Positions 1 through 10,605 are shown, numbered from the stretch's first letter. The stretch: DNA of 64,000 nucleotides from Enterococcus alishanensis (GCF_019218635.1 NZ_JAHUZB010000005.1:124001-188000); one strand, 5' to 3'. Notes: a model not told the origin generated them from the letters alone. A program made the numbers and translations.

Positions 1-563
1 TCTTGGGCAATTTTTTGAATCACTTGTAAAACTTCCTGTGCCAATTCTGGATCTAGCGCGCTAGTAGGCTCATCATATAAAATAAATTCTGGTTCCATCG
101 CCAAAGCTCTCGCAATTGCTACTCGCTGCATTTGACCTCCAGAAAGTTGTTGAGGATATTCATTTTGCTTGTCAGCTAAACCAACTTTTTCCAGTAATAA
201 AATAGCTTCTCTACGAGCGGTTTCTTTGTTTACTTTTTTTACTTGAACGGGACCTTCCATAACATTTTGTAAGACACTTAAATGAGGGAATAAATTAAAC
301 TGTTGAAAAACCATACTGAAATGTTGACGATGAGCTTTTAATTCTGGAAATGACATTTTCCGTGGGAAAGTTAATTTTTCTCCTGATATTTCGATCGTAC
401 CTTTATCAGGTGTTTCTAACAAATCAATGGTCCGCAATAACGTACTTTTTCCAGATCCCGAAGGTCCTAAGATAACGGTCGTTTCCCCGGGAATAAATTG
501 AATATTTAAATCTTCCAAGACAGTTTGATCAAATGACTTGGTTAAATTTTTTATTGTTAGCAT
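1..563 (-). CDS. Polar amino-acid ABC transporter ATPase (partial, C-terminus cut by window edge)
   Basis: ATP-binding subunit of an amino-acid importer. The visible 187 residues hold a Walker A (GPSGSGKST), the signature LSGGQMQRVAIARA and a Walker B ending DEPTSALDPE, in the GlnQ/TcyC order. It starts at an ATG at 563, 12 bases after the permease stop, and is the last visible gene of a cystathionine enzyme, binding protein, permease and ATPase operon. The C-terminal part lies outside the window. Cystine is the likely substrate from the binding protein and the cysteine-codon leader upstream, but other polar amino acids are possible. Confidence 0.93.
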   Translation of the reverse strand, partial: MLTIKNLTKSFDQTVLEDLNIQFIPGETTVILGPSGSGKSTLLRTIDLLETPDKGTIEISGEKLTFPRKMSFPELKAHRQHFSMVFQQFNLFPHLSVLQNVMEGPVQVKKVNKETARREAILLLEKVGLADKQNEYPQQLSGGQMQRVAIARALAMEPEFILYDEPTSALDPELAQEVLQVIQKIAQ

Positions 564-575
564 AATGTGTCTCCT

Positions 576-1235
576 TTATGAAAAATACGACATGCGCTTT
601 TCTAGATAAGTCTGAAGCCAATTTAAAAAAGTACAAACGACCAAATAATAAACAGCAACTAAAGAATATAATAATAAGGGTTCATAGGTTCTAGCAGCAA
701 TTCTTTGCGCTGTCATAAAGACTTCAACAATCGTAATTGAAGCTGCCAACGAAGTATCTTTTACTAGACTGATAAAATTATTTGACAAAGGTGGTAAAGC
801 AATCTTAAAAGCTTGGGGGGCAATGATACGATAAAAAATTTGCCACTGACTCATGCCTAAAGAGGCCGCTGATTCATATTGTCCTTCTGGAATTGCTAAG
901 ATTGCTGAACGAATATTTTCAGAAGCATAGGCACCTGTATTTAAAGAAAAAGTAATAATCGCTGCTGTCCAAGCATCTAATTCAACGCCAATCGATGGTA
1001 AGCCAAAAAAGACAATAAATAATTGCACCAATAAAGGTGTTCCGCGAAAGACCCAGACATAGAAATAAAAAATACCATTTAAAATTTTATTTTTAGATAT
1101 TCGCGCCAAAGCCGTAATTAAAGCAAGAACCATCCCCAACGCAAAAGCAATCAGCGTTAAAGGAATGGTCACTTGAATTAAAGAGGTCAGAAGCGGCAAG
1201 ATGGAACTTTGAATAATTTCAATACTTCGATCCAT
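576..1235 (-). CDS. Polar amino-acid ABC transporter permease
   Basis: Inner-membrane channel subunit of the His/Glu/Gln/Arg/cystine family, 219 residues, the usual length. There are about five hydrophobic segments; an N-terminal stretch near residues 20-45 precedes the family motif FRGTPLLVQLF (about 63-73), and the EAA loop region EGQYESAASLGMSQWQIFYR contacts the ATPase. It lies between the binding protein (50 bases upstream) and the ATPase (12 bases downstream), so co-transcription is expected. The ATG has GGAGAATCAA in front of it. Confidence 0.93.
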   Translation of the reverse strand: MDRSIEIIQSSILPLLTSLIQVTIPLTLIAFALGMVLALITALARISKNKILNGIFYFYVWVFRGTPLLVQLFIVFFGLPSIGVELDAWTAAIITFSLNTGAYASENIRSAILAIPEGQYESAASLGMSQWQIFYRIIAPQAFKIALPPLSNNFISLVKDTSLAASITIVEVFMTAQRIAARTYEPLLLYSLVAVYYLVVCTFLNWLQTYLEKRMSYFS

Positions 1236-1285
1236 TTGATTCTCCTCACTAAGACGATCGTTTTTTTAGTCTTATTTTTAATTCA

Positions 1286-2050
1286 TTATTTAGAAATGTC
1301 TTTGTCAAAATATTTTTCAGACAGTTTTGATAAAGTGCCATTGTCTTTTAATTTTTTCATGGCTTTGTTAATTTTTTTCAATAAAGCTTTGTCATCTTTT
1401 TGGACCATAGCAGCCATTTTTGTTTCGTCTTTTGAAGTTGCGACAATTTTTAAGCTATCGTCATTTTGTTGTTTTACATAATCGTAATAAACTACATCGT
1501 CGTTCAAGGTTGCATCGGCCCGACCAGAATTAACTAATTCAGCCGCTTTACTGAAACCATCTACAGAAACAATTGTTGCACCATCATCTTCTGCCATCGT
1601 TGCATAGTTACTAGTCAAACTTTGAGCTGCTTTTTTTCCTTTTAAATCAGAAAAATCTTTGATATCTTTATTATCTTTATTCACAATCAAAGCAGCATGA
1701 GAAACAGTGTATGGGGTTGAAAAAGCATACTTTTCCTTACGCTCAGGCGTAATACTAGCTTGATTGAAGACAACATCAGATTTACCAGCATCAAAAGCTG
1801 CTAACATTGAATCCCATGGTGCTTCGACAAATTTAACCTTGTAACCCATTTCTTTGGCAACAGCTCTTGCCACATCAACGTCGTACCCAACCAATTTATC
1901 TTTATCATTACGATAAGAAAACGGTGCATAAGTTCCTTCAGTTCCGACTCTTAAAGTTTTGTTGCTGGCTGCTTGATCATTTTCACTTAAGCTTAATGCA
2001 AAAATACCAATTAATACTAAACTTGCAACTGCTAATAATTTTTTTTTCAT
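1286..2050 (-). CDS. Amino-acid (probably cystine) ABC transporter substrate-binding protein
   Basis: Extracytoplasmic solute-binding protein, 254 residues from the ATG at 2050. A longer frame exists, but the SD-like AAGGAAG lies just before this ATG, inside the end of the upstream gene, and the signal peptide begins here (MKKKLLAVASLVLIGIF). The fold starts at LRVGTEGTYAPFSY, and AQSLTSNYA is typical of cystine-binding members such as TcyA/FliY. Odd feature: no cysteine follows the hydrophobic core (ALSLSENDQAAS), so no lipobox is visible, although Gram-positive binding proteins are normally lipoproteins. It may be released, or held by the uncleaved signal. Confidence 0.88.
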   Translation of the reverse strand: MKKKLLAVASLVLIGIFALSLSENDQAASNKTLRVGTEGTYAPFSYRNDKDKLVGYDVDVARAVAKEMGYKVKFVEAPWDSMLAAFDAGKSDVVFNQASITPERKEKYAFSTPYTVSHAALIVNKDNKDIKDFSDLKGKKAAQSLTSNYATMAEDDGATIVSVDGFSKAAELVNSGRADATLNDDVVYYDYVKQQNDDSLKIVATSKDETKMAAMVQKDDKALLKKINKAMKKLKDNGTLSKLSEKYFDKDISK

Positions 2051-2051
2051 T

Positions 2052-3263
<1,212 letters not shown>

Positions 3264-3301
3264 CAATCTTCAATAAAATAAATTATCAAGATAGATACAG
3301 A

Positions 3302-3391
3302 TTAATAGACATGACAAATTCGTATGCTGCATTTTTGCACCATACAACAACAAGTATTTTCCATTGTCATCTGCTTGTTGTGTGTCATCAT
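3302..3391 (-). CDS. Cys/Met-rich leader peptide (putative cysteine attenuator)
   Basis: A 29-codon gene with a near-perfect SD (AAGGAGG, 7 nt before the ATG at 3391) and stop TAA at 3302-3304. The product has five Cys (positions 14, 15, 16, 21, 26) and five Met (1, 2, 8, 10, 17), so ten of 29 residues contain sulfur; Cys14-16 are consecutive TGT codons at 3344-3352. It ends about 40 nt before an intrinsic terminator that precedes cystathionine synthase/lyase and a cystine-type importer. The arrangement matches trp/his-type leader attenuation, with cysteine (perhaps methionine) as the sensed amino acid. The mechanism is inferred. Confidence 0.82.
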   Translation of the reverse strand: MMTHNKQMTMENTCCCMVQKCSIRICHVY

Positions 3392-3421
3392 TTCTGTACC
3401 TCCTTAAAAGATTGTATTAAA

Positions 3422-3448
3422 ATTATCATTTGTATTTCATAAAGTCAA
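3422..3448 (-). promoter_or_regulatory. Probable promoter of the Cys leader/cystathionine/cystine operon
   Basis: Minus strand TTGACT (3443-3448) and GATAAT (3422-3427) with a short 15-nt spacer. A start near 3415 would leave a 5' end just long enough to carry the SD of the leader peptide. A second -10-like TACAAT (3411-3416) would start too close to that SD. Confidence 0.55.
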
Positions 3449-3571
3449 AGGATTTGTTTCAAATTTGCCGATTATTTCTTGAAAATAAAAACAAGACTTT
3501 CGTAAAATCTTCCAATTTATTTCTAACATTTTCTTTATACTAATCTTAAAAACAATTAAAGTGAGGTTGAC

Positions 3572-4255
3572 ATGGTTAAAATATTGTTAGTCGAAGACGA
3601 TTATGAATTATCCGATAGTATCAAAGAAATATTGATAGAGATTGGTGAAGTCACTCAAGTATATGATGGTGAACTAGGTTTATTTGAAGCGGAAAGTGCT
3701 ATTTATGATTTGTTAGTATTAGATATCATGCTGCCTGGGAAAAATGGTTTTGAGATTTTATCTACTCTTAAACAGAAAAAAAGCGCACTTCCGGTGCTAG
3801 TCGTTAGCGCTAAAGATGAATTACCCAATAAGATTGAAGGTTTTCAAAAAGGCGCCGATGATTATTTGACGAAACCTTTCTATCGTGAAGAACTTTTGAT
3901 GCGGGTGAAAGCTTTATTAAAACGGTCAATCGGCTTATTTGATGATGCCACATTGCAATATGGAGAAGTTATTTGTAATCTCCATGCTAACAGCGTAAGT
4001 TTTCGTGAAGAAAAAATACCGCTACAGGGAAAAGAGTTTGATCTATTGGTCTATTTTATTCAAAATGCCGGTACTATTTTAACCAAAGAACAAATCTTTG
4101 ATCGGATCTGGGGCTACAATTCTGAAACCACTTTGACGGTTGTCGAAGTATATGTCAGTCATTTACGCAAACATTTAAAAGGAACTGATTTGGAAAATAA
4201 AATCAAGACACTTCGACATGCGGGTTATTTATTGCAGGAGCAAAGCCATGAATAA
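3572..4255 (+). CDS. ciaR: OmpR-family response regulator, CiaR-like
   Basis: DNA-binding response regulator of 227 residues. The receiver domain (1-120) has the acidic pair at 9-10, phospho-acceptor Asp51 (VLDIMLPG) and the TKPFYREEL loop Lys; a winged-helix OmpR domain follows (about 128-225). The N-terminal half strongly resembles streptococcal CiaR (GLFEAESAIYDLLVLD). The kinase gene overlaps its 3' end by 8 bases, so the two are translationally coupled. CiaRH in streptococci responds to envelope stress; the same role here is inferred from family. Confidence 0.88.
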   Translation: MVKILLVEDDYELSDSIKEILIEIGEVTQVYDGELGLFEAESAIYDLLVLDIMLPGKNGFEILSTLKQKKSALPVLVVSAKDELPNKIEGFQKGADDYLTKPFYREELLMRVKALLKRSIGLFDDATLQYGEVICNLHANSVSFREEKIPLQGKEFDLLVYFIQNAGTILTKEQIFDRIWGYNSETTLTVVEVYVSHLRKHLKGTDLENKIKTLRHAGYLLQEQSHE

Positions 4256-5555
4256 TACGCTACTAAAAAAACAACGGATCCGCTATTTTCTAATGAACAT
4301 GCTAGCGTTTGCTATAATTTTTTTGACTCTAGGAATCGTCATGATTCGCTTAGTTACCACTAATATTTATAAAGAAACCGATCAAAGTTTAATAAATATG
4401 AGCGAAAAAGATGACTTGATTCAACAAGAAATTGATCGACTTTCAGGAAAAGACAATAACCTCACTCAAACACCTCCACCGGATCCAACTGGTGAAAATC
4501 TTTTTAATAGCCAGATTATTTTATGGTCAAAGGATGGCACCATTTTAAACAATGATGAGAACAATGGTCGTCTAGCACAACTTACTCAGTTGAAATTAGA
4601 CAAAAGTAATTTAAACACAGTAAATTCTTTAGAAGTTTCTTCAGAAAGCGGTAGTGGGAGCTTTTCTTTCCATTCGATAACGAAAAAATATACGAATTCA
4701 GATAATAATCAGATTGCTTATGTAGAATTTTTAGTCAATACCAATCAAGTCACCCAAACTGTCAAAACTTTTCAAACTGGCTTGATTATTGCAATGTTTA
4801 TTTCATGGATCATCTCGTTATTTATTAGTTATTATTTATCGGCTCTCATGATGCGACCGATTATGAAAGCTTGGCGAAAACAGCAGGATTTTGTCGAGAA
4901 TGCCTCTCATGAATTGCGCACGCCGTTAACAATTATTCAAAATAAATTGCAAAGTGTCTTTCAGCATCCTGATCAAACTATTCTTAATGAAGCCGAATCG
5001 ATTGCTTTAGCGTTAAATGAGACCCGCCGATTATCAATCCTAACCAATGATTTATTAACGCTTGCTCGCGGGGAAACAAATACGTATTCGCTAGACCTAA
5101 TAGAAGTTAATAGTCAAGAATTTTTAAATCAGTTAGTCACTCCATTTAGAGAAATAGCTGAAAAAGAGCAAAAGACTTTGATTTTAACAAACACACTTTC
5201 TCAATTAGTTATGATCGACAAAGAAAAAATCCATCAATTATTCGTTATTTTGTTGGACAATGCTTTAAAGTACACCACATCCGGTGATACCATCTCAGTT
5301 ACTTCAAAAAGAAGCGGCAATGATTGGTTGTTGGAAATTGCTAATACAGGACCATCGATTGATAAATCTGCTCAGCAAAAACTTTTTGACCGTTTTTACC
5401 GCGAAGATACTTCTCGCAGCAAACAAACTGGTGGCTATGGTTTGGGACTTGCAATTGCCCAGCAAATTGTCCATTTGCATCATGGAAAAATAAAAACCCT
5501 TGATCTACAGCCGCAAGGAATCATATTTCAAATAAAAATTCCTTTAACTAAATAA
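4248..5555 (+). CDS. ciaH: Sensor histidine kinase, CiaH-like
   Basis: Membrane sensor kinase partner of the preceding regulator, 435 residues from the ATG at 4248, which has GCAGGAG upstream and overlaps the regulator stop. TM1 is about 12-36, the extracellular sensor about 37-175 (polar, Asn/Ser rich, no recognised domain) and TM2 about 178-202. The H-box ASHELRTPLTI has His near 221; the ATPase domain shows LLDNALKYT (N-box) and GGYGLGLAIA (G-box). A strong bidirectional terminator follows at once, so this is a two-gene operon. Confidence 0.88.
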   Translation: MNNTLLKKQRIRYFLMNMLAFAIIFLTLGIVMIRLVTTNIYKETDQSLINMSEKDDLIQQEIDRLSGKDNNLTQTPPPDPTGENLFNSQIILWSKDGTILNNDENNGRLAQLTQLKLDKSNLNTVNSLEVSSESGSGSFSFHSITKKYTNSDNNQIAYVEFLVNTNQVTQTVKTFQTGLIIAMFISWIISLFISYYLSALMMRPIMKAWRKQQDFVENASHELRTPLTIIQNKLQSVFQHPDQTILNEAESIALALNETRRLSILTNDLLTLARGETNTYSLDLIEVNSQEFLNQLVTPFREIAEKEQKTLILTNTLSQLVMIDKEKIHQLFVILLDNALKYTTSGDTISVTSKRSGNDWLLEIANTGPSIDKSAQQKLFDRFYREDTSRSKQTGGYGLGLAIAQQIVHLHHGKIKTLDLQPQGIIFQIKIPLTK

Positions 5556-5558
5556 AAA

Positions 5559-5590
5559 GTACTCGTCTGAAAAACTATACAGACGAGTAC
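5559..5590. terminator. Bidirectional terminator between ciaH-like gene and alpha-glucosidase operon
   Basis: A perfect 11-bp inverted repeat GTACTCGTCTG / CAGACGAGTAC with a 10-nt loop, flanked by A and T runs on both sides. It can end the plus-strand kinase transcript and the minus-strand PTS/glucosidase transcript. Confidence 0.93.
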
Positions 5591-5594
5591 TTTT

Positions 5595-7253
5595 TTACAC
5601 TTCAATAATAAAAGCTTCATAAGGCGCTAAACTGTTTGAAAGCTCTGCACGCTGAAGATTGTTTTTAATCATTATTTTTCCAGTCAAACCGTTTACTTCA
5701 CTAGGTATTTCTTGCTTTGTTTCTGAAAAATTGGCAACCACATACCAAGTTTTTCCTGCGTATTGTCGTTTATAAATAAACAAGGCTTCATCTTCTGGAT
5801 ATAATAATTCAAAACTGCCTTCTGTCAGAATAGCTTCATTATGTCGTAATTCGATTAATGCTTGATAATATTTAAAGACTGATTGTTCACTTTTTCGATC
5901 ATTTTCAACATTGATTTCTGGATAATTGGGATTTAACTTGAACCACGGATCCGCTTGACTAAAACCAGCATTTTCTGATGCGTCCCACTGCATAGGTGTA
6001 CGGGCATTGTCGCGAGAAATTTTGTGAACCGCTGCTAAAAAAACTTCTTTATTCATAGTTTTTTGCTGTTCAACATAAAACTGATAATTCCCTCGTAATT
6101 CAATGTCTTCGTACTCTTCCAACTCAAATTTTGGATTGGTCATGCCGATTTCTTCCCCTTGAAAAACAAAGGGCGTTCCTTGTAATCCATGTAAAACTGT
6201 CGCAAAAGCTGTCGCTGTTTGATAACGAAATTTTTGATCATTGCCCCAACGAGAAATTACCCGCGCCCGATCATGATTTTCAAAATACAAAGCATTCCAA
6301 CCTTTGTCGCGCAATTCAATCTGCCAAGAAGCCAAAATGCTTTTCAATTGAGGTAAATCCATTTTTTTAAGTGCCCAACGTCCATTGACATCGCCTTTTT
6401 TACGATCCACATGCATATGCTCAAAAGTAAAAATCATATCCAATTCTTCCCGTTTAGGATCAACTAGTAAATGCGCGTCGGAAGATTTTGCTGCTGGCGA
6501 TTCGCCCACACTCATCATCTCAAAAGGTTTCAAAACCTCTTGATTCATTTCATGAATAAATTCATGCATTCTTGGACCATTTTGTTGATTTTCAGTAGTA
6601 AAAGCTCGTGGATTATCTGGAAAAGCCAAATCTTTTGAGATAGATGTTACTACATCCATCCGCCAACCATCAACGCCTTTACTTTTCCAAAAACGCATCA
6701 TGTCATAAATATATTCCCGAACCATCGGATTTTCCCAATTTAAATCCGGCTGCTCTTTGGCATAATAATGTAAATAGTATTGTTGCCGGGAATCATCCCA
6801 ACTCCAAGCAGAACCGCCAAAACTCGAGCCCCAATTATTAGGTGCTGAACCATCAGCCTTAGCATCTTCCCAAATATAAAAATCACTAAAGAAATTATCT
6901 TTTGATTTACGACTTTCTTTGAACCATAGACATTCATCAGAAGTGTGATTTGCCACGAAATCCATCACAATTTTAATTTCCTGTTCGTGGGCTTCTTCGA
7001 TTAAGTCATACATCTCTTGATTGGTGCCAAACATTGGATCTATTTGACGATAATCAGCTATGTCATAACCATTATCTACTTGTGGCGATAAATAAACGGG
7101 ACTGATCCACAAAGCGTCGATACCCAATTCTTTTAAATAAGGTAATTTTTCTCGAATACCATTTAAATCTCCAATCCCATCGTTGTTGGTATCATTAAAA
7201 CTTTTCGGATATATTTGATAAAATACGGCTTTTTTCCACCAAGCTTGACTCAT
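5595..7253 (-). CDS. GH13 alpha-glucosidase (oligo-1,6-glucosidase/trehalose-6-P hydrolase type), copy 2
   Basis: Cytoplasmic GH13 hydrolase, 552 residues from the ATG at 7253; a GTG two codons upstream overlaps the previous stop, but the SD AAAGGAA fits the ATG. The (beta/alpha)8 barrel begins FYQIYPKSFNDTNNDGIGDL. Catalytic residues are Asp in GWRMDVV, Glu in MSVGESPA and Asp in ENHDRARV. It is a tandem paralogue of the gene just upstream and closes a mannose-family PTS operon, so substrates are probably imported alpha-glucosides, perhaps phosphorylated. Exact linkage specificity cannot be read from sequence. Confidence 0.9.
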   Translation of the reverse strand: MSQAWWKKAVFYQIYPKSFNDTNNDGIGDLNGIREKLPYLKELGIDALWISPVYLSPQVDNGYDIADYRQIDPMFGTNQEMYDLIEEAHEQEIKIVMDFVANHTSDECLWFKESRKSKDNFFSDFYIWEDAKADGSAPNNWGSSFGGSAWSWDDSRQQYYLHYYAKEQPDLNWENPMVREYIYDMMRFWKSKGVDGWRMDVVTSISKDLAFPDNPRAFTTENQQNGPRMHEFIHEMNQEVLKPFEMMSVGESPAAKSSDAHLLVDPKREELDMIFTFEHMHVDRKKGDVNGRWALKKMDLPQLKSILASWQIELRDKGWNALYFENHDRARVISRWGNDQKFRYQTATAFATVLHGLQGTPFVFQGEEIGMTNPKFELEEYEDIELRGNYQFYVEQQKTMNKEVFLAAVHKISRDNARTPMQWDASENAGFSQADPWFKLNPNYPEINVENDRKSEQSVFKYYQALIELRHNEAILTEGSFELLYPEDEALFIYKRQYAGKTWYVVANFSETKQEIPSEVNGLTGKIMIKNNLQRAELSNSLAPYEAFIIEV

Positions 7254-7255
7254 AT

Positions 7256-8956
7256 TCACTTTCCTTTCTTATCAAACAAATAGGCCACTGCCTCGTATGG
7301 TTTTAAAATCATTTCTGAGGCTACTTGACTAGCCTCTAGATAGTTGCCACTTAACAATTTAGCTTCAGAGTGAGTTGCCAAATCTGAATAATTTTCTAAA
7401 ACAAATTCTTCGGTTTCGTTTGAAAACGAACAAACAACAACTAAGATTTGATCGTCAGTTTCTCGTGTATAATAATAAATTTTTTCCGAATCAGCAGCTA
7501 GCAATTGATAACGACCAGTTGTGATGATTTCATACTCTTTTCTTAACTGAATCAATTTTTGATAGTAATAAAATAAGGAATTAGGGTCTTCTAAAGCTTT
7601 TTCAACATTGATTGCTGGATAGTTTGAATTGACCGCTAACCATGGATTAACTTTTGAAAATCCGGCAAACTTTTCCTCACTCCATTGCATTGGTGTACGA
7701 GCGTTATCACGTGATTTGGCATGAATTGCTTCCATTGCAAACTCATGGGACAATTGATGCATCTCTGTTAATTCTTTGTAAGTATTAAATACATCCAAAT
7801 CTTGATAGTCAGTTAATTCCGGAAACTTCACGTTGGTCATACCAATTTCTTCTCCTTGATAAATGTAAGGAGTTCCTTGCATAAAGTGTAATAATGTCGC
7901 TAACATTTTCCCAGAGGTTACGCGATACTCTTGATCGTCACCAAACCTTGAAATCACCCGCGCTTGGTCATGATTATTCCAATACAAACTATTCCAGCCT
8001 TTTTGATAGAGTTTTTCTTGCCATTCAGTTAAAACTTTTTTCAAATCTGTTAATTTAAAGCTAGCATTGGAATATTTACCATATTTACCATAATCCACAT
8101 GCATATGCTCAAAATGAAAAACCATATTTAATTCTTCCCGTGTTGGATCAGAATACAAAACACCTTGATCTGCATTCGTGTTAGGCGTTTCACCAACTGT
8201 TAAAACATCGTAATGAGACAGAACTTCTTGATACATTTCATGTAAAAATTCATGGACTCGCGGTCCATTTGAGGCGCCGTCATAATAGGTTCCTAATTTT
8301 CTATTTTGAATCACACGGCCATCTGGATAATCAGGTTTTTTTGAGAGTAAGCTGATCACATCCATTCGAAAACCGTCAATCCCTTTATCTAACCAAAAAC
8401 GCATCATTTTATAAATTTCTTGTCTGACTTCTGGATTTTCCCAATTTAAATCCGGTTGTTCTTTCGCAAATAAATGTAAATAATATTGCCCAATTTCTTC
8501 GTTAAATTCCCAAGTGGAGCCGCCAAAACTTGAGCCCCAATTGGTTGGTTCGTGACCCTCTACAGGATCTTTCCAAATATAATAGTCACGGTATTTGTTT
8601 TTGGGCACTTGCTGACTTTTTTTGAACCATTCATGTTGATCAGAAGTATGATTGACTACCAAATCCATAATGATTTTAATATCTCGTTGATGGGCTTCTT
8701 GTAATAACGCGTCAAAATCTGCCATCGTTCCGAAATCAGGATTAATCTGATAATAATCAGAAATATCATAGCCATTATCCACATATGGCGACTGATACAA
8801 TGGATTAAGCCAAATTACATCGATACCTAATTTCTTTAAATAGTCCAGTTTTTCAATAATTCCTCGAATATCTCCTGATCCATCTTGGTTGCTATCATAA
8901 AAACTTTTTGGATAGACTTGATAAACAACACTTTGTTTCCACCATTCTGAATTCAT
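7256..8956 (-). CDS. GH13 alpha-glucosidase (oligo-1,6-glucosidase/trehalose-6-P hydrolase type), copy 1
   Basis: 566-residue GH13 enzyme, start ATG at 8956 with AAAGGAG upstream. Motifs: VYQVYPKSFYDSNQDGSGDI, catalytic Asp in GFRMDVISL, acid Glu in TVGETPN, and transition-state Asp in NNHDQARV. It is 9 bases below the PTS IID gene and its stop overlaps the start region of the second glucosidase, so both belong to the PTS operon. Duplication with divergence may give two specificities, such as different alpha-glucosidic linkages. No signal peptide, so cytoplasmic. Confidence 0.9.
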   Translation of the reverse strand: MNSEWWKQSVVYQVYPKSFYDSNQDGSGDIRGIIEKLDYLKKLGIDVIWLNPLYQSPYVDNGYDISDYYQINPDFGTMADFDALLQEAHQRDIKIIMDLVVNHTSDQHEWFKKSQQVPKNKYRDYYIWKDPVEGHEPTNWGSSFGGSTWEFNEEIGQYYLHLFAKEQPDLNWENPEVRQEIYKMMRFWLDKGIDGFRMDVISLLSKKPDYPDGRVIQNRKLGTYYDGASNGPRVHEFLHEMYQEVLSHYDVLTVGETPNTNADQGVLYSDPTREELNMVFHFEHMHVDYGKYGKYSNASFKLTDLKKVLTEWQEKLYQKGWNSLYWNNHDQARVISRFGDDQEYRVTSGKMLATLLHFMQGTPYIYQGEEIGMTNVKFPELTDYQDLDVFNTYKELTEMHQLSHEFAMEAIHAKSRDNARTPMQWSEEKFAGFSKVNPWLAVNSNYPAINVEKALEDPNSLFYYYQKLIQLRKEYEIITTGRYQLLAADSEKIYYYTRETDDQILVVVCSFSNETEEFVLENYSDLATHSEAKLLSGNYLEASQVASEMILKPYEAVAYLFDKKGK

Positions 8957-8968
8957 CACATACTCCTT

Positions 8969-9787
8969 TTAAGCAATACCTAAAACTGACAACAATATTC
9001 CTAAAACAATAATTAGCACCATTAGAACGGTGACACTCATTTTTTTGTTTAATAATTTAAAGCAAAGCAAGGTTAATAATAGTGGCACAATACCGACAAA
9101 TAATGAATCTAACATCTCCTGTACATTTAAAACAGATTCACCTTGAATTTTAAAATCCAATTTTGTATCAAACATCACCATTGATGAGGTCATAGCACCT
9201 ACCATGATTAATCCAACAATACTGGCAGCTTTTGAAAGAATCGAAATTAAGCCTTCTGAATACAGTCGTTCAATATATTTTGAGCCTAAAGAATAGCCTA
9301 AAAATGCACCATAGTAACGAACAACCCAAGGTAATGAGCTAAAACCGATAGCGAAGAAAATTGGAGCAATAATATTGCCAGATTGCGCTAAACTAATCGC
9401 GATCCCAGCAATTAATACGCGCCATACACCCATGAAAATAGAATCACCAATTCCGGCTAAAGGTCCCATCAAACTGGTTTTAATCGCAGTGATTGAAGAA
9501 ACATCAAAATCAGGTTTCTCACTGTTTTCTTTTTCCATTGAAGCTGCAATCCCCATTACAAAGGAAGCCATCGGAACCGTTGTATTGAAATAAACATTGT
9601 GACGTAAAAATGCTTCTGCTTGTTGATCTTCTGTTTTATAAAAGTGATTGATAAATGGCAACATTGAGTAAGCAAAACCATTAGCACCTTGTTTTGCTGG
9701 ATTAACAGAAGCATATAAAGTTAGTGAACGCCAAAACATACTTTTGACTAATTTCTTTTCCTCTTGAGGTAATTTAGTTATTTTCAT
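8969..9787 (-). CDS. Mannose-family PTS EIID component
   Basis: Membrane subunit of a mannose/fructose/sorbose-family PTS, 272 residues, standard length. Typical EIID segments: a cytoplasmic N-terminus MFWRSLTLYASVNPAKQGANG, the conserved GPLAGIGDSIF loop, and C-terminal hydrophobic helices (about 225-270). The start overlaps the EIIC stop by 4 bases (ATGA), giving translational coupling. With EIIC it forms the membrane channel. Confidence 0.95.
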   Translation of the reverse strand: MKITKLPQEEKKLVKSMFWRSLTLYASVNPAKQGANGFAYSMLPFINHFYKTEDQQAEAFLRHNVYFNTTVPMASFVMGIAASMEKENSEKPDFDVSSITAIKTSLMGPLAGIGDSIFMGVWRVLIAGIAISLAQSGNIIAPIFFAIGFSSLPWVVRYYGAFLGYSLGSKYIERLYSEGLISILSKAASIVGLIMVGAMTSSMVMFDTKLDFKIQGESVLNVQEMLDSLFVGIVPLLLTLLCFKLLNKKMSVTVLMVLIIVLGILLSVLGIA

Positions 9788-10593
9788 GCGAAGAAATCCT
9801 CCTCTTCTTGTGATAATCCATCATCTTCAACAACTGCAGCTGGTGCAGTTCGATTAGAAATTTTATTAAAGTGGAAATCAATTTGTGCAAAAATGATGGC
9901 GATAATAAAACCAATCACGGCAACAGCAATTAGTGGTAATTCAAAGTAAGCAATCAATACAAAGCCCAAGAAGAAATAGACTGCAATCTCAGTAGACCAA
10001 AGCATTTTCAATAGCATTGCCATCCCGACTGCTGGTAATAGTCCACCGGCAATATTTAACCCGTTCATAATTACTTCTGGAATAGCATTCAAAGCACTTT
10101 CTACTGCAGTCGAACCAAAATACATAGCGAAAAACGGTACTAATGCATATAAGAACCACCAGCCGAACCAAACAAAGAAATGTAATCGAACAAATTCTTT
10201 TTGCTTATTTTCTCCAGCTAATTTAGTGAATTTTTCAGTAAAGGCACCATTCCAAAAAATATAGATCAATGTTTTCACTTGTTGTCCTAAAATAGCAATC
10301 GGAATTGCTAATACGATCGCTGCTTCAACACCGCTTCCGTTTTGAATCGAAAAGGCTGTAGCTAATGCAGCTGCTAAACCAGGCTCGGCTGCCGAAGCAC
10401 CGCCGACATTAATAATTCCCATAAAGATTGTTTCTAAAGATGCGCCTACAATCAATCCAGTTTGCAGATCGCCCATTAGTAGACCAACTAATGGAGAAAC
10501 CACGATCGGTCGCCATAACAAACTAAATCCAATTAACTCATTCATGGACAAACAGAAAAATACAACTCCTGCTACAATTAATGCATTTAACAT
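9784..10593 (-). CDS. Mannose-family PTS EIIC component
   Basis: 269-residue integral membrane subunit, with hydrophobic helices along most of the length and family motifs LSMNELIGFSLLWRPIVVSPLVG and IINVGGASAAEPGLA. It follows IIB by 12 bases. Odd feature: the last residues are a charged tail ending EEEDFFA, nearly the same as the end of the IIA protein (EEEFFA). The substrate is not predictable from IIC alone; operon context points to alpha-glucosides. Confidence 0.95.
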   Translation of the reverse strand: MLNALIVAGVVFFCLSMNELIGFSLLWRPIVVSPLVGLLMGDLQTGLIVGASLETIFMGIINVGGASAAEPGLAAALATAFSIQNGSGVEAAIVLAIPIAILGQQVKTLIYIFWNGAFTEKFTKLAGENKQKEFVRLHFFVWFGWWFLYALVPFFAMYFGSTAVESALNAIPEVIMNGLNIAGGLLPAVGMAMLLKMLWSTEIAVYFFLGFVLIAYFELPLIAVAVIGFIIAIIFAQIDFHFNKISNRTAPAAVVEDDGLSQEEEDFFA

Positions 10594-10605
10594 TTAAGTT
10601 CCCCC

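Noticed and set aside
5595-8956. Recent gene duplication by a mobile element
   Set aside because: The two GH13 genes are clearly diverged paralogues, and no inverted repeats, transposase or target-site duplications flank them.
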